Below are positions 51,260 to 61,312 of a DNA stretch of 64,000 nucleotides, piece after piece. Source of the stretch: an uncultured Bacteroidia bacterium (GTDB taxonomy: Bacteria; Bacteroidota; Bacteroidia; Bacteroidales; UBA932); contig CACZCQ010000013.1 of assembly GCA_902779765.1 (NCBI GenBank), forward strand, positions 31,829 to 95,828, read 5' to 3'. Under the pieces are notes generated by a model. It saw only the letters and a program-made list of their open reading frames with translations, was not told the origin of the DNA and ran no database searches. The translations under genes and the position numbers were made by a program. Each line of letters starts with the position of its first letter. Position 1 is the stretch's first letter.

Positions 51260-51849
51260 GGGATCCTTAAAGGTTCCGGCGCCTCATCCGGGATGCTGTC
51301 CCTGATGATGAGTTCCGGGCCGCTGAAAATGGTATCTTCGATGACTGGTACGGGCGAATAGACTCCCTTGCCGTTCGTCCTGAACTGCACCCTGTCAGTC
51401 ATGGATTTCATATAGAAGAGGTCGCCGTAATAGACGAAATCATCAGGGGCATAGGTCTTCATCGCGTACGCGATCGAATCGGCCCGGGCCTTCATCTTGG
51501 CCCTCTTGTCGATCGACCGGTTGATGGCATCGGCCTCTGACTGGAGATCGTAGACGACCCTCCCCAGCATCTCGGCATAACGTTTCGGATCGCTCAGGTA
51601 ATGGTCCACGCTCTTGCGGTAATCCTCAACGTCATAGCCGTATTTCTCGAATATGGGCTCGTAGAACCAGGTAGTGTCAGCCTTCCTTCTCCTCGTGGCA
51701 TTATCCGCGACCCACTGGTCGGCAAGGAACATCTCCCTGTAGATCTTCTCCATCTTGCGCACCGGGATGACCTTTGCCTTGCGGGCACAGGAAACGGCAA
51801 CCGTGGAAACCACGGCTGCGACGATGAGTATCCCGAGCGACCTTTTCAT
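51247..51849 (-). CDS. DUF4296 lipoprotein
   Basis: 200 residues, signal with lipobox VAVSCARK. The region MEKIYREMFLADQWVADN and YGYDVEDYRKSVDHYLSDPKRYAEML matches DUF4296, a Bacteroidota lipoprotein family of unknown function. It lies 4 bp downstream of pheT in the same operon. Confidence 0.85.
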   Translation of the reverse strand: MKRSLGILIVAAVVSTVAVSCARKAKVIPVRKMEKIYREMFLADQWVADNATRRRKADTTWFYEPIFEKYGYDVEDYRKSVDHYLSDPKRYAEMLGRVVYDLQSEADAINRSIDKRAKMKARADSIAYAMKTYAPDDFVYYGDLFYMKSMTDRVQFRTNGKGVYSPVPVIEDTIFSGPELIIRDSIPDEAPEPLRIPWKE

Positions 51850-51853
51850 ATTC

Positions 51854-54295
51854 CTATCTCAGAGCAGCTCCGTATTCGTTCTGGAAGGTGGACAGGAGCT
51901 TGTTCATTATCCTCTCCACATCGGCGTCCGTAAGGGTCTTCTCCAGGTCCTGGAGGACGAAGCCGAGTGCGTACTGCTTCTTGCCGGCAGGGATCTTGTC
52001 TCCCCTGTAGACATCGAACAGCGTCACGCTCTTGAGCAATTTCCTCGCCGCCTTGAATGAACTCCTGTAAAGGTCTGAATAGCTTACGCTTTCGTCGAAC
52101 AGAAGGGCGAGGTCCCTCCTTACCTCCGGGAACCTTGGCAGTTCCTTGAATGCTACCTTGTCCCTCTTCACGAGCAGGAACAGGGTATTCCAGTTGATCT
52201 CTGCAGCGAAGACCGGCTGCTTGACATCGAATCTCCTCGCAAGGGCCGGAAGCACGGTTCCAACCACAGCAAGGGGGATATGCTGTCCCGGGAGGGAATA
52301 TGCGACTCCTTCACTGAATATATCAGCAGGGGCGGGTGCGGTCTCCATCTGATAGAGGTCGGCACCGAAACGTCTCAGGAGCAGGTCCAGATAGCCTTTC
52401 AGCTCGAAGAAACTGCTCTTGCCGGGCTGATGGTTCCAAGTTTTCTCGGGTGCTCCGGTGATGAACATCGCGAATGCCGGATGCTCTTCATACGAATCCA
52501 AGGTCTTGCCGTCCCCTTCAGGCTTGCGTGAATACACGGAGCCATATTCGAATGTCCTCATCGAAGGAATCTGGCGGTTGATGTTGTATGCTATGACCTC
52601 CAGGCCGTTGAACAGCAGGGTCTGCCTCATCACATTGAGGTCGGAGCTCAGGGGGTTCACGATGGTGGCACATCTCTCTTCCGGATAGGTGGTGAGACCC
52701 TTGTAATACGCTCCCTTGGTGAGGGAATTGTTCATCGTCTCCACGAAACCGTTAGCGGCCAGGAAGTTGGATATTCCGTTACGGATGGCTTCCGGCTCAG
52801 GAGTCGGCGTCGCGTTGACGGACATCTTCATATGGCGTGGCAGGTCGATGTTGTTGTAGCCGTAGATCCTGAGGATTTCCTCGACCACATCGCATTCCCT
52901 GGTGACATCGATCATATAGGTGGGAGCCGCTACCCTGGCACCGCCGGGGCGCTTCTCCAGGAATTCATAATTCAGGCTCTCGAGGATGCTTTCGATGGTA
53001 TCGTGTCCGATCTTCTTGCCGATGAAGGATTCGATGCGGTCATAATCCAGATCGATCTGGCATCTTTCGATCTTCACGGGATAGAATTCCTCCATTCCTC
53101 CCACGATCTCCCCGCCGGCTACCTCCTTGATCAGGAGGGCAGCACGCTTGCAGGCGTATCCGTTGATCGAAGGATCGCAGCCCCTTTCGAAACGGAAGGA
53201 AGCGTCGGTCTGGAGCGTATGTCTCTTGGATGTCTTGCGGATTGAACCCGGATCGAAGTAGGCGCTCTCTATGAACACGTTGGTGGTCGACTCGGTCACG
53301 CCTGAATCGATGCCGCCAAACACACCTGCGATGCACATCGGGCCTTCGGCGTCCGCGATGACTATGTCTTCCGCGGAAAGCTTGCGCTCCTGCTCGTCCA
53401 GGGTCACGATTTTCTCGCCTTCATTCGCCCTTCTGACGATCACCTTACCTCCCTTCACCTTGTCGGCATCGAAGGTATGCAGGGGCTGTCCCAGCTCCCA
53501 GAGGATGAAGTTGGATATGTCAACGACATTGTCAATCGGCCTGAGACCTATCGAAAGGAGCTTCTTGCGGAGCCATTCCGGGGAAGGACCCACCTTGACA
53601 CCCTTGACGGTGATGCCGCAGTACCTGGGAGCAGCCGTAGGGTCCTGGACCTCGATCGGGAGGCCTTTCCCTTCACCTTCCTTCCAGCCTTCGATTGAAG
53701 GATAGGCGAAGGAACAAGGAATATCGTTACGTACCATCCAGGCATAGAGGTCGCGGGCCACGCCGATATGGGAAGATGCATCCACCCTGTTGGCCGTAAT
53801 CTCATATTCGATGACCGCCTCGGTCTTCAGGTGCAGATATTCCTTTGCGGGGGTACCTATGACAGCATCCTCAGGAAGCACCATGATTCCGGCATGGTCA
53901 TCACCGATTCCGAGCTCGTCCTCGGCACAGATCATTCCGAATGACTCGACTCCGCGGATCTTGGACTTCTTGATCTTGAAATCGCCGGGAAGCACGGTCC
54001 CGATGCGTGCGAAGAGGACCTTCTGTCCTGCAGCCACGTTGGGAGCGCCGCAGACCACCGTCAACGGGTCCCCTGAACCGTCATCCACCTTGGTGATGTG
54101 GAGATGGTCCGAATCCGGATGAGGGATGCATTCCAAAACCTTCGCCACCACGACTCCGGCAAGTCCGCCGGGAATCTCTTCCTGCTCCTCCACGGAATCC
54201 ACTTCGATTCCTATCGAAGTCATCGCGTCAGCAACCTGCGTCGGAGTCAGGTCGAATGTGAGATAATCTTTGAGCCAATTGTAAGAAAGCTTCAT
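51854..54295 (-). CDS. pheT: Phenylalanine--tRNA ligase beta subunit
   Basis: 813 residues, full length. N-terminal B1 and EMAP-like tRNA-binding parts (KLSYNWLKDYLTFDLT; HPDSDHLHITKVD), the B3/B4 part (EYEITANRVDASSHIGVARDLYAW), B5 (ILRIYGYNNID), the catalytic-like core, and a C-terminal ferredoxin-like anticodon-binding domain (FPEVRRDLALLFDESVSYSD). Forms the alpha2-beta2 enzyme; pheS is not in the window. It lies 6 bp after ftsY. Confidence 0.97.
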   Translation of the reverse strand: MKLSYNWLKDYLTFDLTPTQVADAMTSIGIEVDSVEEQEEIPGGLAGVVVAKVLECIPHPDSDHLHITKVDDGSGDPLTVVCGAPNVAAGQKVLFARIGTVLPGDFKIKKSKIRGVESFGMICAEDELGIGDDHAGIMVLPEDAVIGTPAKEYLHLKTEAVIEYEITANRVDASSHIGVARDLYAWMVRNDIPCSFAYPSIEGWKEGEGKGLPIEVQDPTAAPRYCGITVKGVKVGPSPEWLRKKLLSIGLRPIDNVVDISNFILWELGQPLHTFDADKVKGGKVIVRRANEGEKIVTLDEQERKLSAEDIVIADAEGPMCIAGVFGGIDSGVTESTTNVFIESAYFDPGSIRKTSKRHTLQTDASFRFERGCDPSINGYACKRAALLIKEVAGGEIVGGMEEFYPVKIERCQIDLDYDRIESFIGKKIGHDTIESILESLNYEFLEKRPGGARVAAPTYMIDVTRECDVVEEILRIYGYNNIDLPRHMKMSVNATPTPEPEAIRNGISNFLAANGFVETMNNSLTKGAYYKGLTTYPEERCATIVNPLSSDLNVMRQTLLFNGLEVIAYNINRQIPSMRTFEYGSVYSRKPEGDGKTLDSYEEHPAFAMFITGAPEKTWNHQPGKSSFFELKGYLDLLLRRFGADLYQMETAPAPADIFSEGVAYSLPGQHIPLAVVGTVLPALARRFDVKQPVFAAEINWNTLFLLVKRDKVAFKELPRFPEVRRDLALLFDESVSYSDLYRSSFKAARKLLKSVTLFDVYRGDKIPAGKKQYALGFVLQDLEKTLTDADVERIMNKLLSTFQNEYGAALR

Positions 54296-54301
54296 AATTA
54301 T

Positions 54302-55234
54302 TTATTTTTCAATATCTTCCCTTGAAAACAGCGAGTTCACGAACTCCTTCTTGTCAAACACTTTGAGATCGTCGATTCCTTCTCCGATACCTATGAATTT
54401 CACGGGGACCTTCAACTGGTCCACTATGCCGATGACTACTCCACCCTTGGCCGTCCCGTCGAGTTTGGTGACAGCCAGGCAGGTTATGTCGGTGGCCCTG
54501 GAGAATTCCTTGGCCTGCTGGTATGCGTTCTGGCCTGTGGAAGCGTCCAGTACGAGCAAAACCTCGTGAGGGGCGTCAGGGATGACCTTGCGCATGACAT
54601 TGCGTATCTTGGTGAGCTCGTTCATCAGGTCCACCCTGTTGTGCAACCTGCCGGCGGTATCTATGAGCACCACATCGGCTCCCCTGGCAACTGCGGACTT
54701 GACGGTATCGAAGGCAACCGAAGCCGGATCGGAACCCATCCCCTGCTTGACGATGTCCACACCTGCCCTGTCCGCCCAGATCTGAAGCTGGTCCACGGCA
54801 GCAGCCCTGAAAGTATCGGCAGCGCCGATCATCACCTTCAGTCCCTTTGCCCTGTACCTGGCGGCGAGCTTGCCTATGGTGGTGGTCTTGCCTACTCCGT
54901 TGACACCGACGACCATTACGACCAGAGGTTTCTTGCCAAGGTCGAAAGGTTCCTCAGGGGCGGTCTCACCTTCGACGTCGAGCATCTTGCCTATCTCGTC
55001 GTGAAGGATGTCGACCAGTTCGTCGAAGGACATGTACTTATCCCTCTCGACCCTCTCCTCAAGACTGTCTACCACCTTCAGGGTCGTATCGACGCCCATG
55101 TCAGAGGCAACTAGAGCCTCCTCGATGGCGTCCAGGACATCATCATCCACCTTGGATTTACCGACGACGGCCCTGGAAAGCCTCTGGAAAAAGCCTTCCT
55201 TAGTCTTGCGTACACCTCTGTCAAAAAGTCCCAT
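54302..55234 (-). CDS. ftsY: Signal recognition particle receptor FtsY
   Basis: 310 residues: N and G domains without the long acidic A domain, as usual in Bacteroidota. GTPase motifs GVNGVGKTTTIGKLA, DTFRAAAVDQL, DTAGRLHNRVDLM, TKLDGTAKGG. It docks SRP-ribosome complexes at the inner membrane. First gene of the leftward ftsY-pheT-DUF4296-amidohydrolase-radical SAM-deoC run; promoter at 55257-55288. Confidence 0.97.
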   Translation of the reverse strand: MGLFDRGVRKTKEGFFQRLSRAVVGKSKVDDDVLDAIEEALVASDMGVDTTLKVVDSLEERVERDKYMSFDELVDILHDEIGKMLDVEGETAPEEPFDLGKKPLVVMVVGVNGVGKTTTIGKLAARYRAKGLKVMIGAADTFRAAAVDQLQIWADRAGVDIVKQGMGSDPASVAFDTVKSAVARGADVVLIDTAGRLHNRVDLMNELTKIRNVMRKVIPDAPHEVLLVLDASTGQNAYQQAKEFSRATDITCLAVTKLDGTAKGGVVIGIVDQLKVPVKFIGIGEGIDDLKVFDKKEFVNSLFSREDIEK

Positions 55235-55256
55235 GATGATTCAGAATGTTATCTTA

Positions 55257-55288
55257 CAAATATACACAAAAACATAGCCGGAAGCAAA
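55257..55288 (-). promoter_or_regulatory. Promoter of the ftsY operon
   Basis: On the minus strand: TTTG (55288-55285), 20 bases, TATATTTG (55264-55257). Its -33 element overlaps the T-run of the preceding ribosomal-operon terminator. Confidence 0.8.
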
Positions 55289-55326
55289 AAAAACACGATG
55301 TCGGGACTGATGCCCCGACACCGTGT
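55286..55326 (-). terminator. Terminator of rpmB-rpmG-DUF4295
   Basis: Thirteen-base stem 55293-55305 / 55314-55326 with one mismatch and an 8-base loop, then a run of eight Ts on the minus strand. Confidence 0.9.
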
Positions 55327-55347
55327 CAAATATCTATTCCGATAGGC

Positions 55348-55509
55348 TTATTTCTTGCCCTCGAAGAAATCCTTGGTCTTGTCAGCCTCGACAAGCTGCT
55401 CGGTGAAGACATAGGCTCCGGTCTTGGGAGACTTGTCCATACGGATGCACTTCACCATGCTCTTTGCGCCGGCCTTAGCGGCGAACGTTGCGACTGCTTT
55501 CTTTGCCAT
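55348..55509 (-). CDS. DUF4295 small basic protein
   Basis: 53 residues: MAKKAVATFAAKAGAKSMVK then SPKTGAYVFTEQLVEADKTKDFFEGKK. This is the DUF4295 family, always found after rpmB-rpmG in Bacteroidota and presumed to be ribosome-associated. Here it is 13 bp after rpmG and followed by the operon terminator. Confidence 0.93.
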   Translation of the reverse strand: MAKKAVATFAAKAGAKSMVKCIRMDKSPKTGAYVFTEQLVEADKTKDFFEGKK

Positions 55510-55522
55510 AACTTATTCTCCT

Positions 55523-55711
55523 TTATTTGATTTCACGATGGAGAGTAACCTTGTGGAGGTAAGGATTGTACTTCTTGCGCTCCAGGCGTTCCGGCGTGTT
55601 CTTCTTGTTCTTGGTAGTGATGTACCTGGAGATACCGGGAACACCGGTAGCCTTCTGCTCAGTGCATTCAAGGATGACCTGCACCCTGGCGTCTTTTGAT
55701 TTCTTTGCCAT
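55523..55711 (-). CDS. rpmG: 50S ribosomal protein L33
   Basis: 62 residues: [42 protein letters not shown]-type core. It lacks the CxxC zinc pairs of some L33 forms, so it is of the zinc-free type. It lies between rpmB (13 bp) and the DUF4295 gene. Confidence 0.96.
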   Translation of the reverse strand: MAKKSKDARVQVILECTEQKATGVPGISRYITTKNKKNTPERLERKKYNPYLHKVTLHREIK

Positions 55712-55724
55712 AATTCAATACTTT

Positions 55725-55967
55725 TTAAACAAGGCCGACATATCCTTTGTCCTGAGCCTCCTTGAGAGCGGCGTCCAGACCTTTCTTCTCGATGGTTCTC
55801 ATTCCCTTAGCGGAAACTTTCAGAGTAACGAACCTCTGCTCGGCCTCTGACCAGAACTTCTTGGTCTTGAGGTTGAGGGAGAAGTCGCGCTTGGTGTGAA
55901 GCTTCGAATGAGCGACGTTGCAGCCGATCATCCTCTTCCGTCCTGTGATTTGACAAACTTTTGCCAT
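55725..55967 (-). CDS. rpmB: 50S ribosomal protein L28
   Basis: 80 residues: KVCQITGRKRMIGCNVAHSK opening and FVTLKVSAKGMRTIEKKGLDAAL. First gene of the rpmB-rpmG-DUF4295 set. The upstream 77 bases to lepB are AT-rich and presumably hold the promoter, but no clear match is seen. Confidence 0.96.
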   Translation of the reverse strand: MAKVCQITGRKRMIGCNVAHSKLHTKRDFSLNLKTKKFWSEAEQRFVTLKVSAKGMRTIEKKGLDAALKEAQDKGYVGLV

Positions 55968-56044
55968 GATATTTTACTTTTTTATTGATTCAAAATAATT
56001 TGGGGGTGCAAATTTCGCTCAAAAAATTCAGAAATGCAAGAGCT

Positions 56045-57391
56045 CTAGACTATTTTGAAGAATCTGCGCCACCTGATATTATTAGGGAACTTTCTGGTTG
56101 CGTCGGTGGAGAGCCAGATTATCGATGGCTTTCCGACCACGTGGTCCTCAGGAACGAATCCCCAGTACCTTGAGTCCAGGGAATTGTGCCTGTTGTCCCC
56201 CATCATGAAGTAGTAGTCCTGTCCGAATGTGTAGCTTGAGGTTTCCTTACCGTCAATGAATATCCTTCCTTCCTGGTCGACCTTGAGGTCATGACCCTCG
56301 TACGATGAGATGATCCTTTCGTAGAGAGGCAGGTTGTCGGCACCCAGAGTCACCGTGGCACCCTTGGAAGGGATCCAGAGGGGGCCGAAGTTGTCCCTCG
56401 TCCACCTGGAATCCTCCGTGAAGGGGAAGATGCTCAGGTAGGAATCGGGATAGTCCGGCGGGAAGACATCGAGATTGGGTTCGATGCTTGTCACAGCGGC
56501 ATAGCCTTTTACCTCTTCGAGCATTTTCTCGGTAAGAGGCATGGCCGGGTATCCGGGAAGGTCATTGTCGTAGTAGAGTTCGGCCGTATTGAGCCCGAGC
56601 TTTTCGACTGTGCGGGAATTGATCTTCTGCCCGTTGGTCACGACCTTGTAGGTGAGCTGGACACCAGGATAGACTTCCTGCTGTTCCCCGTTGATCCAGA
56701 CAAGGCCGTCACGTACTTCAAGGGAGTCGCCTGCAACGGCAACGCATCTCTTGACATAGTGGTCTTCCTTGTCCATGGGGCGCACCTTGATGGGACCGCC
56801 GTTGGCTATTGTATATTCCCTGCCGGCATTCCTCACCCATGCGTAGTAGTCCTCCGCAGGATAACGGGACAGAACAGTGTCACCGTTGGGGAAATTGAAC
56901 ACCACATAGTCGCCCCTCTTGACATGGCCGCGGCCCTTCAGGCGCCTGTAATCATTCTGGATGAGGGTCGAATACGACTCCTTGCCGAATATCACATTGT
57001 GCGTGAACGGGACTGTGAGCGGAGTCTGGGGGACCTTGGGTCCATACGCCAGCTTGCTTACGAAAAGATGGTCTCCCGTATAAAGGGAACTCTCCATCGA
57101 AGATGAAGGAATCTTGAAGGCCTGGAAAAAGAAGATGTTGATGAAGGTCACGACGACGGTCGCGAATATGATCGCGTCCAGCCAGTCGAGCCAGACATTG
57201 TGCTTCTCACCCGGTTTGTAGTCCTTCTTCCAGAAAAGCCATTTCACCTTGCGGGTGATATGGTGGTCGAAGATTACGATGAGGCCGAGAGCCCACCACC
57301 AGTTTCCGAGCCAAGCCACCCACAACAGATATAGAATGGCCCAGAAACTCATCCTGACCCATTTGTTGTGGTATATGGCGCTCAAGTTCAC
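56045..57391 (-). CDS. lepB: Signal peptidase I
   Basis: 448 residues, longer than enterobacterial LepB, as in other Bacteroidota. Two or three N-terminal membrane segments (to about 95), the nucleophile Ser in PSSSMESSLYTGD, the general-base Lys in VKRCVAVAGDSLEV, and box E GDNRHNSLDSRYWGFVPEDHVVG. A large insertion between the catalytic boxes (about 235-380) is characteristic. It cuts signal peptides at the outer face of the inner membrane. It lies 15 bp downstream of rplT. Confidence 0.95.
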   Translation of the reverse strand: MNLSAIYHNKWVRMSFWAILYLLWVAWLGNWWWALGLIVIFDHHITRKVKWLFWKKDYKPGEKHNVWLDWLDAIIFATVVVTFINIFFFQAFKIPSSSMESSLYTGDHLFVSKLAYGPKVPQTPLTVPFTHNVIFGKESYSTLIQNDYRRLKGRGHVKRGDYVVFNFPNGDTVLSRYPAEDYYAWVRNAGREYTIANGGPIKVRPMDKEDHYVKRCVAVAGDSLEVRDGLVWINGEQQEVYPGVQLTYKVVTNGQKINSRTVEKLGLNTAELYYDNDLPGYPAMPLTEKMLEEVKGYAAVTSIEPNLDVFPPDYPDSYLSIFPFTEDSRWTRDNFGPLWIPSKGATVTLGADNLPLYERIISSYEGHDLKVDQEGRIFIDGKETSSYTFGQDYYFMMGDNRHNSLDSRYWGFVPEDHVVGKPSIIWLSTDATRKFPNNIRWRRFFKIV

Positions 57392-57406
57392 TTTCGGAGA
57401 ATCAAA

Positions 57407-57751
57407 CTATTTGACGGAATTGACGATTGCCTCGAAAGCCTGCGGATTGTTCATGGCGAGGTCGGCAAGGACCTTGCGGTTCAGGCCGATGTTCTGCTTT
57501 GCAAGCTTGCCCATAAACTGGGAATAGGAGATACCGTACTGACGGGCGGCGGCGTTGATCCTCTGGATCCAGAGGGCGCGGAAGTTGCGCTTCTTGGCCT
57601 TGCGGTCACGGTAAGCATAGGTCAAACCCTTCTCATAAGTGTTCTTTGCTACGGTCCAGACATTCTTTCTGGAGAGGAAATTTCCGCGGGTTCTCTTGAG
57701 AATCTTCTTGCGGCGAGCCCTGGAGGCTACTGAATTGACTGATCTTGGCAT
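57407..57751 (-). CDS. rplT: 50S ribosomal protein L20
   Basis: 114 residues: [21 protein letters not shown] opening and [23 protein letters not shown]. In the conserved order thrS-infC-rpmI-rplT. Confidence 0.97.
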   Translation of the reverse strand: MPRSVNSVASRARRKKILKRTRGNFLSRKNVWTVAKNTYEKGLTYAYRDRKAKKRNFRALWIQRINAAARQYGISYSQFMGKLAKQNIGLNRKVLADLAMNNPQAFEAIVNSVK

Positions 57752-57832
57752 AATTTGATCTTTTTCTGGAGGCAGCGACCGCGTATTGATGCGATACTTT
57801 AGCGGCTGCGTTCCAAGTTAAACATTAAATGA

Positions 57833-58027
57833 CTAGAGGACCAACATTTCCCTTACCCTCTGCAGGTCGTCCTTCTCGACGATTGCGAAGTGGTCAAGAT
57901 TTCTCTTGCGCTTCTTGGTCTTCTTGGTGAGGATGTGGCTGTGATAAGCATGCTTCCTCTTGATTTTTCCTGTTCCGGTAAGCGTGAAACGCTTTTTGGC
58001 ACCGGAGACGGTCTTAAGCTTTGCCAT
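57833..58027 (-). CDS. rpmI: 50S ribosomal protein L35
   Basis: 64 residues: [29 protein letters not shown]. Between infC (50-bp gap) and rplT (81-bp gap). Confidence 0.97.
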   Translation of the reverse strand: MAKLKTVSGAKKRFTLTGTGKIKRKHAYHSHILTKKTKKRKRNLDHFAIVEKDDLQRVREMLVL

Positions 58028-58077
58028 TGTTTTAATAATTAAACTGTTAATATTTTTACCGCTGCACAGCGGATTTT

Positions 58078-58698
58078 TTATTTCTTCTTTACAGGAGCGA
58101 TCATCATCGTCATCCTCTTTCCTTCGAGGGACGGCATGTTCTCAGCCCTTCCGAACTCTTCCAGTTCGACCGCGAACCTGAGGAGCTGCTTCTCTCCCTG
58201 GTCGGCGAACATGATGGAACGGCCGCGGAAGAAGATGGTCGCCTTTACCTTGGAGCCCTCCTCGAGGAACTCGCGGGCGTGCTTGAGCTTGAACTGGAAG
58301 TCGTGCTCGTCAGTGTTGGGACCGAAACGTATCTCCTTGATCGTGACCTTGGAAGCATTCTGCTTCATCTCCTTGGCCTTCTTGCGCTGCTGGTACAGGT
58401 ACTTCTGGTAATCGAGTATCTTGCACACGGGCGGATCGGCCTTGGCACTGATTTCCACGAGATCTAATTCCATCTCGTCGGCCATCTTGAGGGCCTGGGA
58501 AATAGGATAGATGCCTGGTTCGGCGATGTTGTCGCCGACAAGACGGACCTGAGGAGCAATGATCTCCTCATTTATGTTCAGTTCATCATCCGCTTTCTGA
58601 CGGACAAATGTGCGTTGGCCACGGGCCCCTGGAGCGGGTTTGGCTCCGGCAGGCTTGAAAGCGGGTTTTGAACCTCCGTAATGTTTCTTGTAAGGCAT
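58078..58698 (-). CDS. infC: Translation initiation factor IF-3
   Basis: 206 residues. The canonical N-domain ([30 protein letters not shown]) begins only at about residue 45; before it is a 40-residue basic, Pro/Ala/Gly-rich extension ([20 protein letters not shown]). The C-domain ([40 protein letters not shown]) binds the 30S subunit. 18 bp after thrS. Confidence 0.96.
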   Translation of the reverse strand: MPYKKHYGGSKPAFKPAGAKPAPGARGQRTFVRQKADDELNINEEIIAPQVRLVGDNIAEPGIYPISQALKMADEMELDLVEISAKADPPVCKILDYQKYLYQQRKKAKEMKQNASKVTIKEIRFGPNTDEHDFQFKLKHAREFLEEGSKVKATIFFRGRSIMFADQGEKQLLRFAVELEEFGRAENMPSLEGKRMTMMIAPVKKK

Positions 58699-58716
58699 TA
58701 TATCTTATATCCAAGT

Positions 58717-60675
58717 TTATGCAAGCTCGGCGGCCATTTCAGCCTTGAGCCATGCTACAAAATCTTCCAGTTTCATGGTACCGGCATCGGCACCTTCCCT
58801 TCTGACAGAAACCGTGCCGTCAGCTACTTCCTTCTCTCCTACGATAGCCAGCACAGGTACACGCAGCAACGAAATCTCGCGTATCCTCTTGCCGAGCGTT
58901 TCGTTTCTGTCATCTACGGAGGTGCGAATATCGGAATTATTCAGCAAACTGCAAACTTTTTTTGCAAAATCTGAATATTTCTCACTGATTGGCAGTACTT
59001 TAACCTGATCCGGACTGAGCCAGAGAGGCAGGTGTCCGCCGGTGTGCTCGAGAAGCACCGCGGTGAATCTCTCGATGGACCCGAAGGGGGCCCTGTGGAT
59101 CATGACGGGGCGCTGCTTGCTGCCGTCGGCGGCGGTATACTCAAGCTGGAACCTTTCCGGCAGGTTGTAATCGACCTGGATGGTCCCGAGCTGCCATTTC
59201 CTTCCGATCGCATCCTTCACCATGAAGTCGAGCTTCGGACCGTAGAAAGCGGCCTCGCCATATTCGACAACGGTCTTGAGACCCTTCTCTGCTGCTGCCT
59301 CGATGATGGCGTTCTCGGCCTTCTCCCAGTTCTCGTCGCTTCCGATGTACTTGGTCTTGTTGTTGGGGTCGCGCAGGGACACCTGGGCGGTGTACTTGTC
59401 GAACTTGAAGATCTTGAACACGTAAAGGATCAGGTCGATGACCTTCTCGAATTCTTCCTTGAGCTGGTCGGGGGTCACGAACATGTGGGCGTCATCCTGG
59501 GTGAAGGAGCGGACCCTGGTAAGTCCGTGAAGCTCACCGCTCTGCTCGTAACGGTACACGGTACCGAACTCGGCAAGCCTGAAAGGCAGGTCCTTGTAGG
59601 ACTTGGGGGAAGAACGGAATATCTCGCAGTGATGAGGGCAGTTCATCGGCTTGAGCATGTATTCCTCACCTTCCTGGGGAGTATGGATAGGCTGGAAGGA
59701 GTCCTTTCCGTACTTGGCGTAGTGGCCTGAGGTCACGTAAAGGTCCTTCCCTCCGATATGCGGAGTCACGACGGGAAGGTAACCGTATTCATTCTGCTTC
59801 CTGCGGAGGAACTTCTCAAGTTCGAACCTCATCACGGAACCTCTGGGAAGCCAGAGAGGAAGGCCCATGCCGACGCGGGGTGAGAAGGTGAAGAGCTCCA
59901 TCTCCTTGCCCAGCTTGCGGTGATCCCTCTTCTTGGCCTCTTCAAGGACCACCAGGTACTCGTCGAGCATCGACTTCTTGGGGAAGGTGATGCCGTAGAT
60001 CCTGGTGAGCTGTCCGCGGGTCTCGTCGCCACGCCAGTAAGCTCCGGCGATGGCAGTGAGTTTGACGGCCTTGATCACCTCGGTGTTGCGGAGATGCGGT
60101 CCGCGGCAGAGGTCGGTGAAATGACCGTTGGTATAATATGTAATGGTACCATCCTCGAGTTCGCTGATGAGCTCGCACTTGTACTGGTCTCCCTTCTCCT
60201 CGAAATGCTTCATGGCCTCGGCCTTGGATACGTCGATCCTGGTGTAGTCCTGCTTTTCGCGGGCAAGCTCGAGCATCCTCTTCTCGATCTTCGGGAAGTC
60301 GGCATCGGTGATCTGGTTGCCACCGAGGTCCACGTCATAGTAGAATCCGTTCTCGATAGCAGGTCCGATTCCGAACTTGACTCCGGGGAAAAGGTCTTCA
60401 AGCGCCTCCGCCATAAGGTGGGAGGAAGAGTGCCAGAAAACCCTCTTGGCCTCGTCGTCTTCCCATTTGAGGAGCATTATGGAGCAGTCCTCCTCGATCG
60501 GACGGTTCAGGTCGAAAGTCTGCCCCTTGCCTATGGTCGTGTCGCCAGCCGGTTTGACAGCTACTGCTAGGACTTCTTCAGCAAGCCTGGGGCTGATTCC
60601 CTTGGCAATCTCGTAACCTGTTACGCCTTTCTCGTAGGCCCTGACGCTTCCGTCAGGAAAAGTGATGTTAATCAT
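58717..60675 (-). CDS. thrS: Threonine--tRNA ligase
   Basis: 652 residues, full length: TGS domain (1-60), the editing domain with [11 protein letters not shown], class II core with zinc ligands in [10 protein letters not shown], motif 3 [12 protein letters not shown], and a C-terminal anticodon-binding domain. First gene of the leftward thrS-infC-rpmI-rplT-lepB operon, with a -7 box at 60699-60706. Confidence 0.97.
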   Translation of the reverse strand: MINITFPDGSVRAYEKGVTGYEIAKGISPRLAEEVLAVAVKPAGDTTIGKGQTFDLNRPIEEDCSIMLLKWEDDEAKRVFWHSSSHLMAEALEDLFPGVKFGIGPAIENGFYYDVDLGGNQITDADFPKIEKRMLELAREKQDYTRIDVSKAEAMKHFEEKGDQYKCELISELEDGTITYYTNGHFTDLCRGPHLRNTEVIKAVKLTAIAGAYWRGDETRGQLTRIYGITFPKKSMLDEYLVVLEEAKKRDHRKLGKEMELFTFSPRVGMGLPLWLPRGSVMRFELEKFLRRKQNEYGYLPVVTPHIGGKDLYVTSGHYAKYGKDSFQPIHTPQEGEEYMLKPMNCPHHCEIFRSSPKSYKDLPFRLAEFGTVYRYEQSGELHGLTRVRSFTQDDAHMFVTPDQLKEEFEKVIDLILYVFKIFKFDKYTAQVSLRDPNNKTKYIGSDENWEKAENAIIEAAAEKGLKTVVEYGEAAFYGPKLDFMVKDAIGRKWQLGTIQVDYNLPERFQLEYTAADGSKQRPVMIHRAPFGSIERFTAVLLEHTGGHLPLWLSPDQVKVLPISEKYSDFAKKVCSLLNNSDIRTSVDDRNETLGKRIREISLLRVPVLAIVGEKEVADGTVSVRREGADAGTMKLEDFVAWLKAEMAAELA

Positions 60676-60698
60676 ATATCATATTATTAGCCAGAACG

Positions 60699-60706
60699 CA
60701 AAGATA
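60699..60706 (-). promoter_or_regulatory. -7 box TATCTTTG for thrS
   Basis: TATCTTTG on the minus strand, 23 bases before the thrS ATG. No good -33 TTTG. DUF4199 diverges on the other side. Confidence 0.55.
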
Positions 60707-60751
60707 ACAATAATTTTGCTATTTTTGCATATTGCATGCTTATAGAAAACA

Positions 60752-61309
60752 ATGACTAAAGACTATTCTTCAAGTGCTTCCTGGAACAGCGCTGCACTGG
60801 CCGGTCTGATCATGGCTGTGGTGACCATCGCAGTCGATCTGGTCAGGGGTCTCAGCGGCAGGGTCCCCGGTGTCGGAGGTGGAGTGCTCAGCTTCTTCGC
60901 ATGGGCATTCAAGATGGTGCTCTGCGCCTGGACCTTCCATTACCTCATGAAACGGTTCCACGACAGCTTCGAAGGGGTGGATTGCTTTTCCCTCAAGCGT
61001 TACGGCCTGAAACTGGCGTTGTTCTCCTCCCTCATCGTAGCGGCATATTCACTTGTCAGCCTGCTGGTCATCAAACCCGATTCCATCAGCGAGATAATGA
61101 ACACCTACCGTGAAACCTACGCATCGATGATGGATTCGAATTCCGAAGCAGCCCTGGAGAAGATGCTTCCGAAGCTGCCCGTTTACATCGGCGTGGTCAC
61201 GGTCGGATACTGCTTCCTCTGGGGATGGCTCTATTCGAGCCTGTTCTCCAAGAGCATAGCTCCGTACGACCCTTTCGCCGACATCCAAGATTCCCCTGAC
61301 AATCAATAG
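60752..61309 (+). CDS. DUF4199 membrane protein
   Basis: 185 residues, four membrane segments (about 15-33, 45-65, 88-108, 145-167) with the family's DSISEIMNTYRETYASMM loop between the third and fourth. DUF4199 is a Bacteroidota integral membrane family of unknown function that regularly stands before a GT2 glycosyltransferase, as here (3-bp gap), which suggests a joint role in lipid-linked sugar handling. Confidence 0.88.
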   Translation: MTKDYSSSASWNSAALAGLIMAVVTIAVDLVRGLSGRVPGVGGGVLSFFAWAFKMVLCAWTFHYLMKRFHDSFEGVDCFSLKRYGLKLALFSSLIVAAYSLVSLLVIKPDSISEIMNTYRETYASMMDSNSEAALEKMLPKLPVYIGVVTVGYCFLWGWLYSSLFSKSIAPYDPFADIQDSPDNQ

Positions 61310-61312
61310 CTA

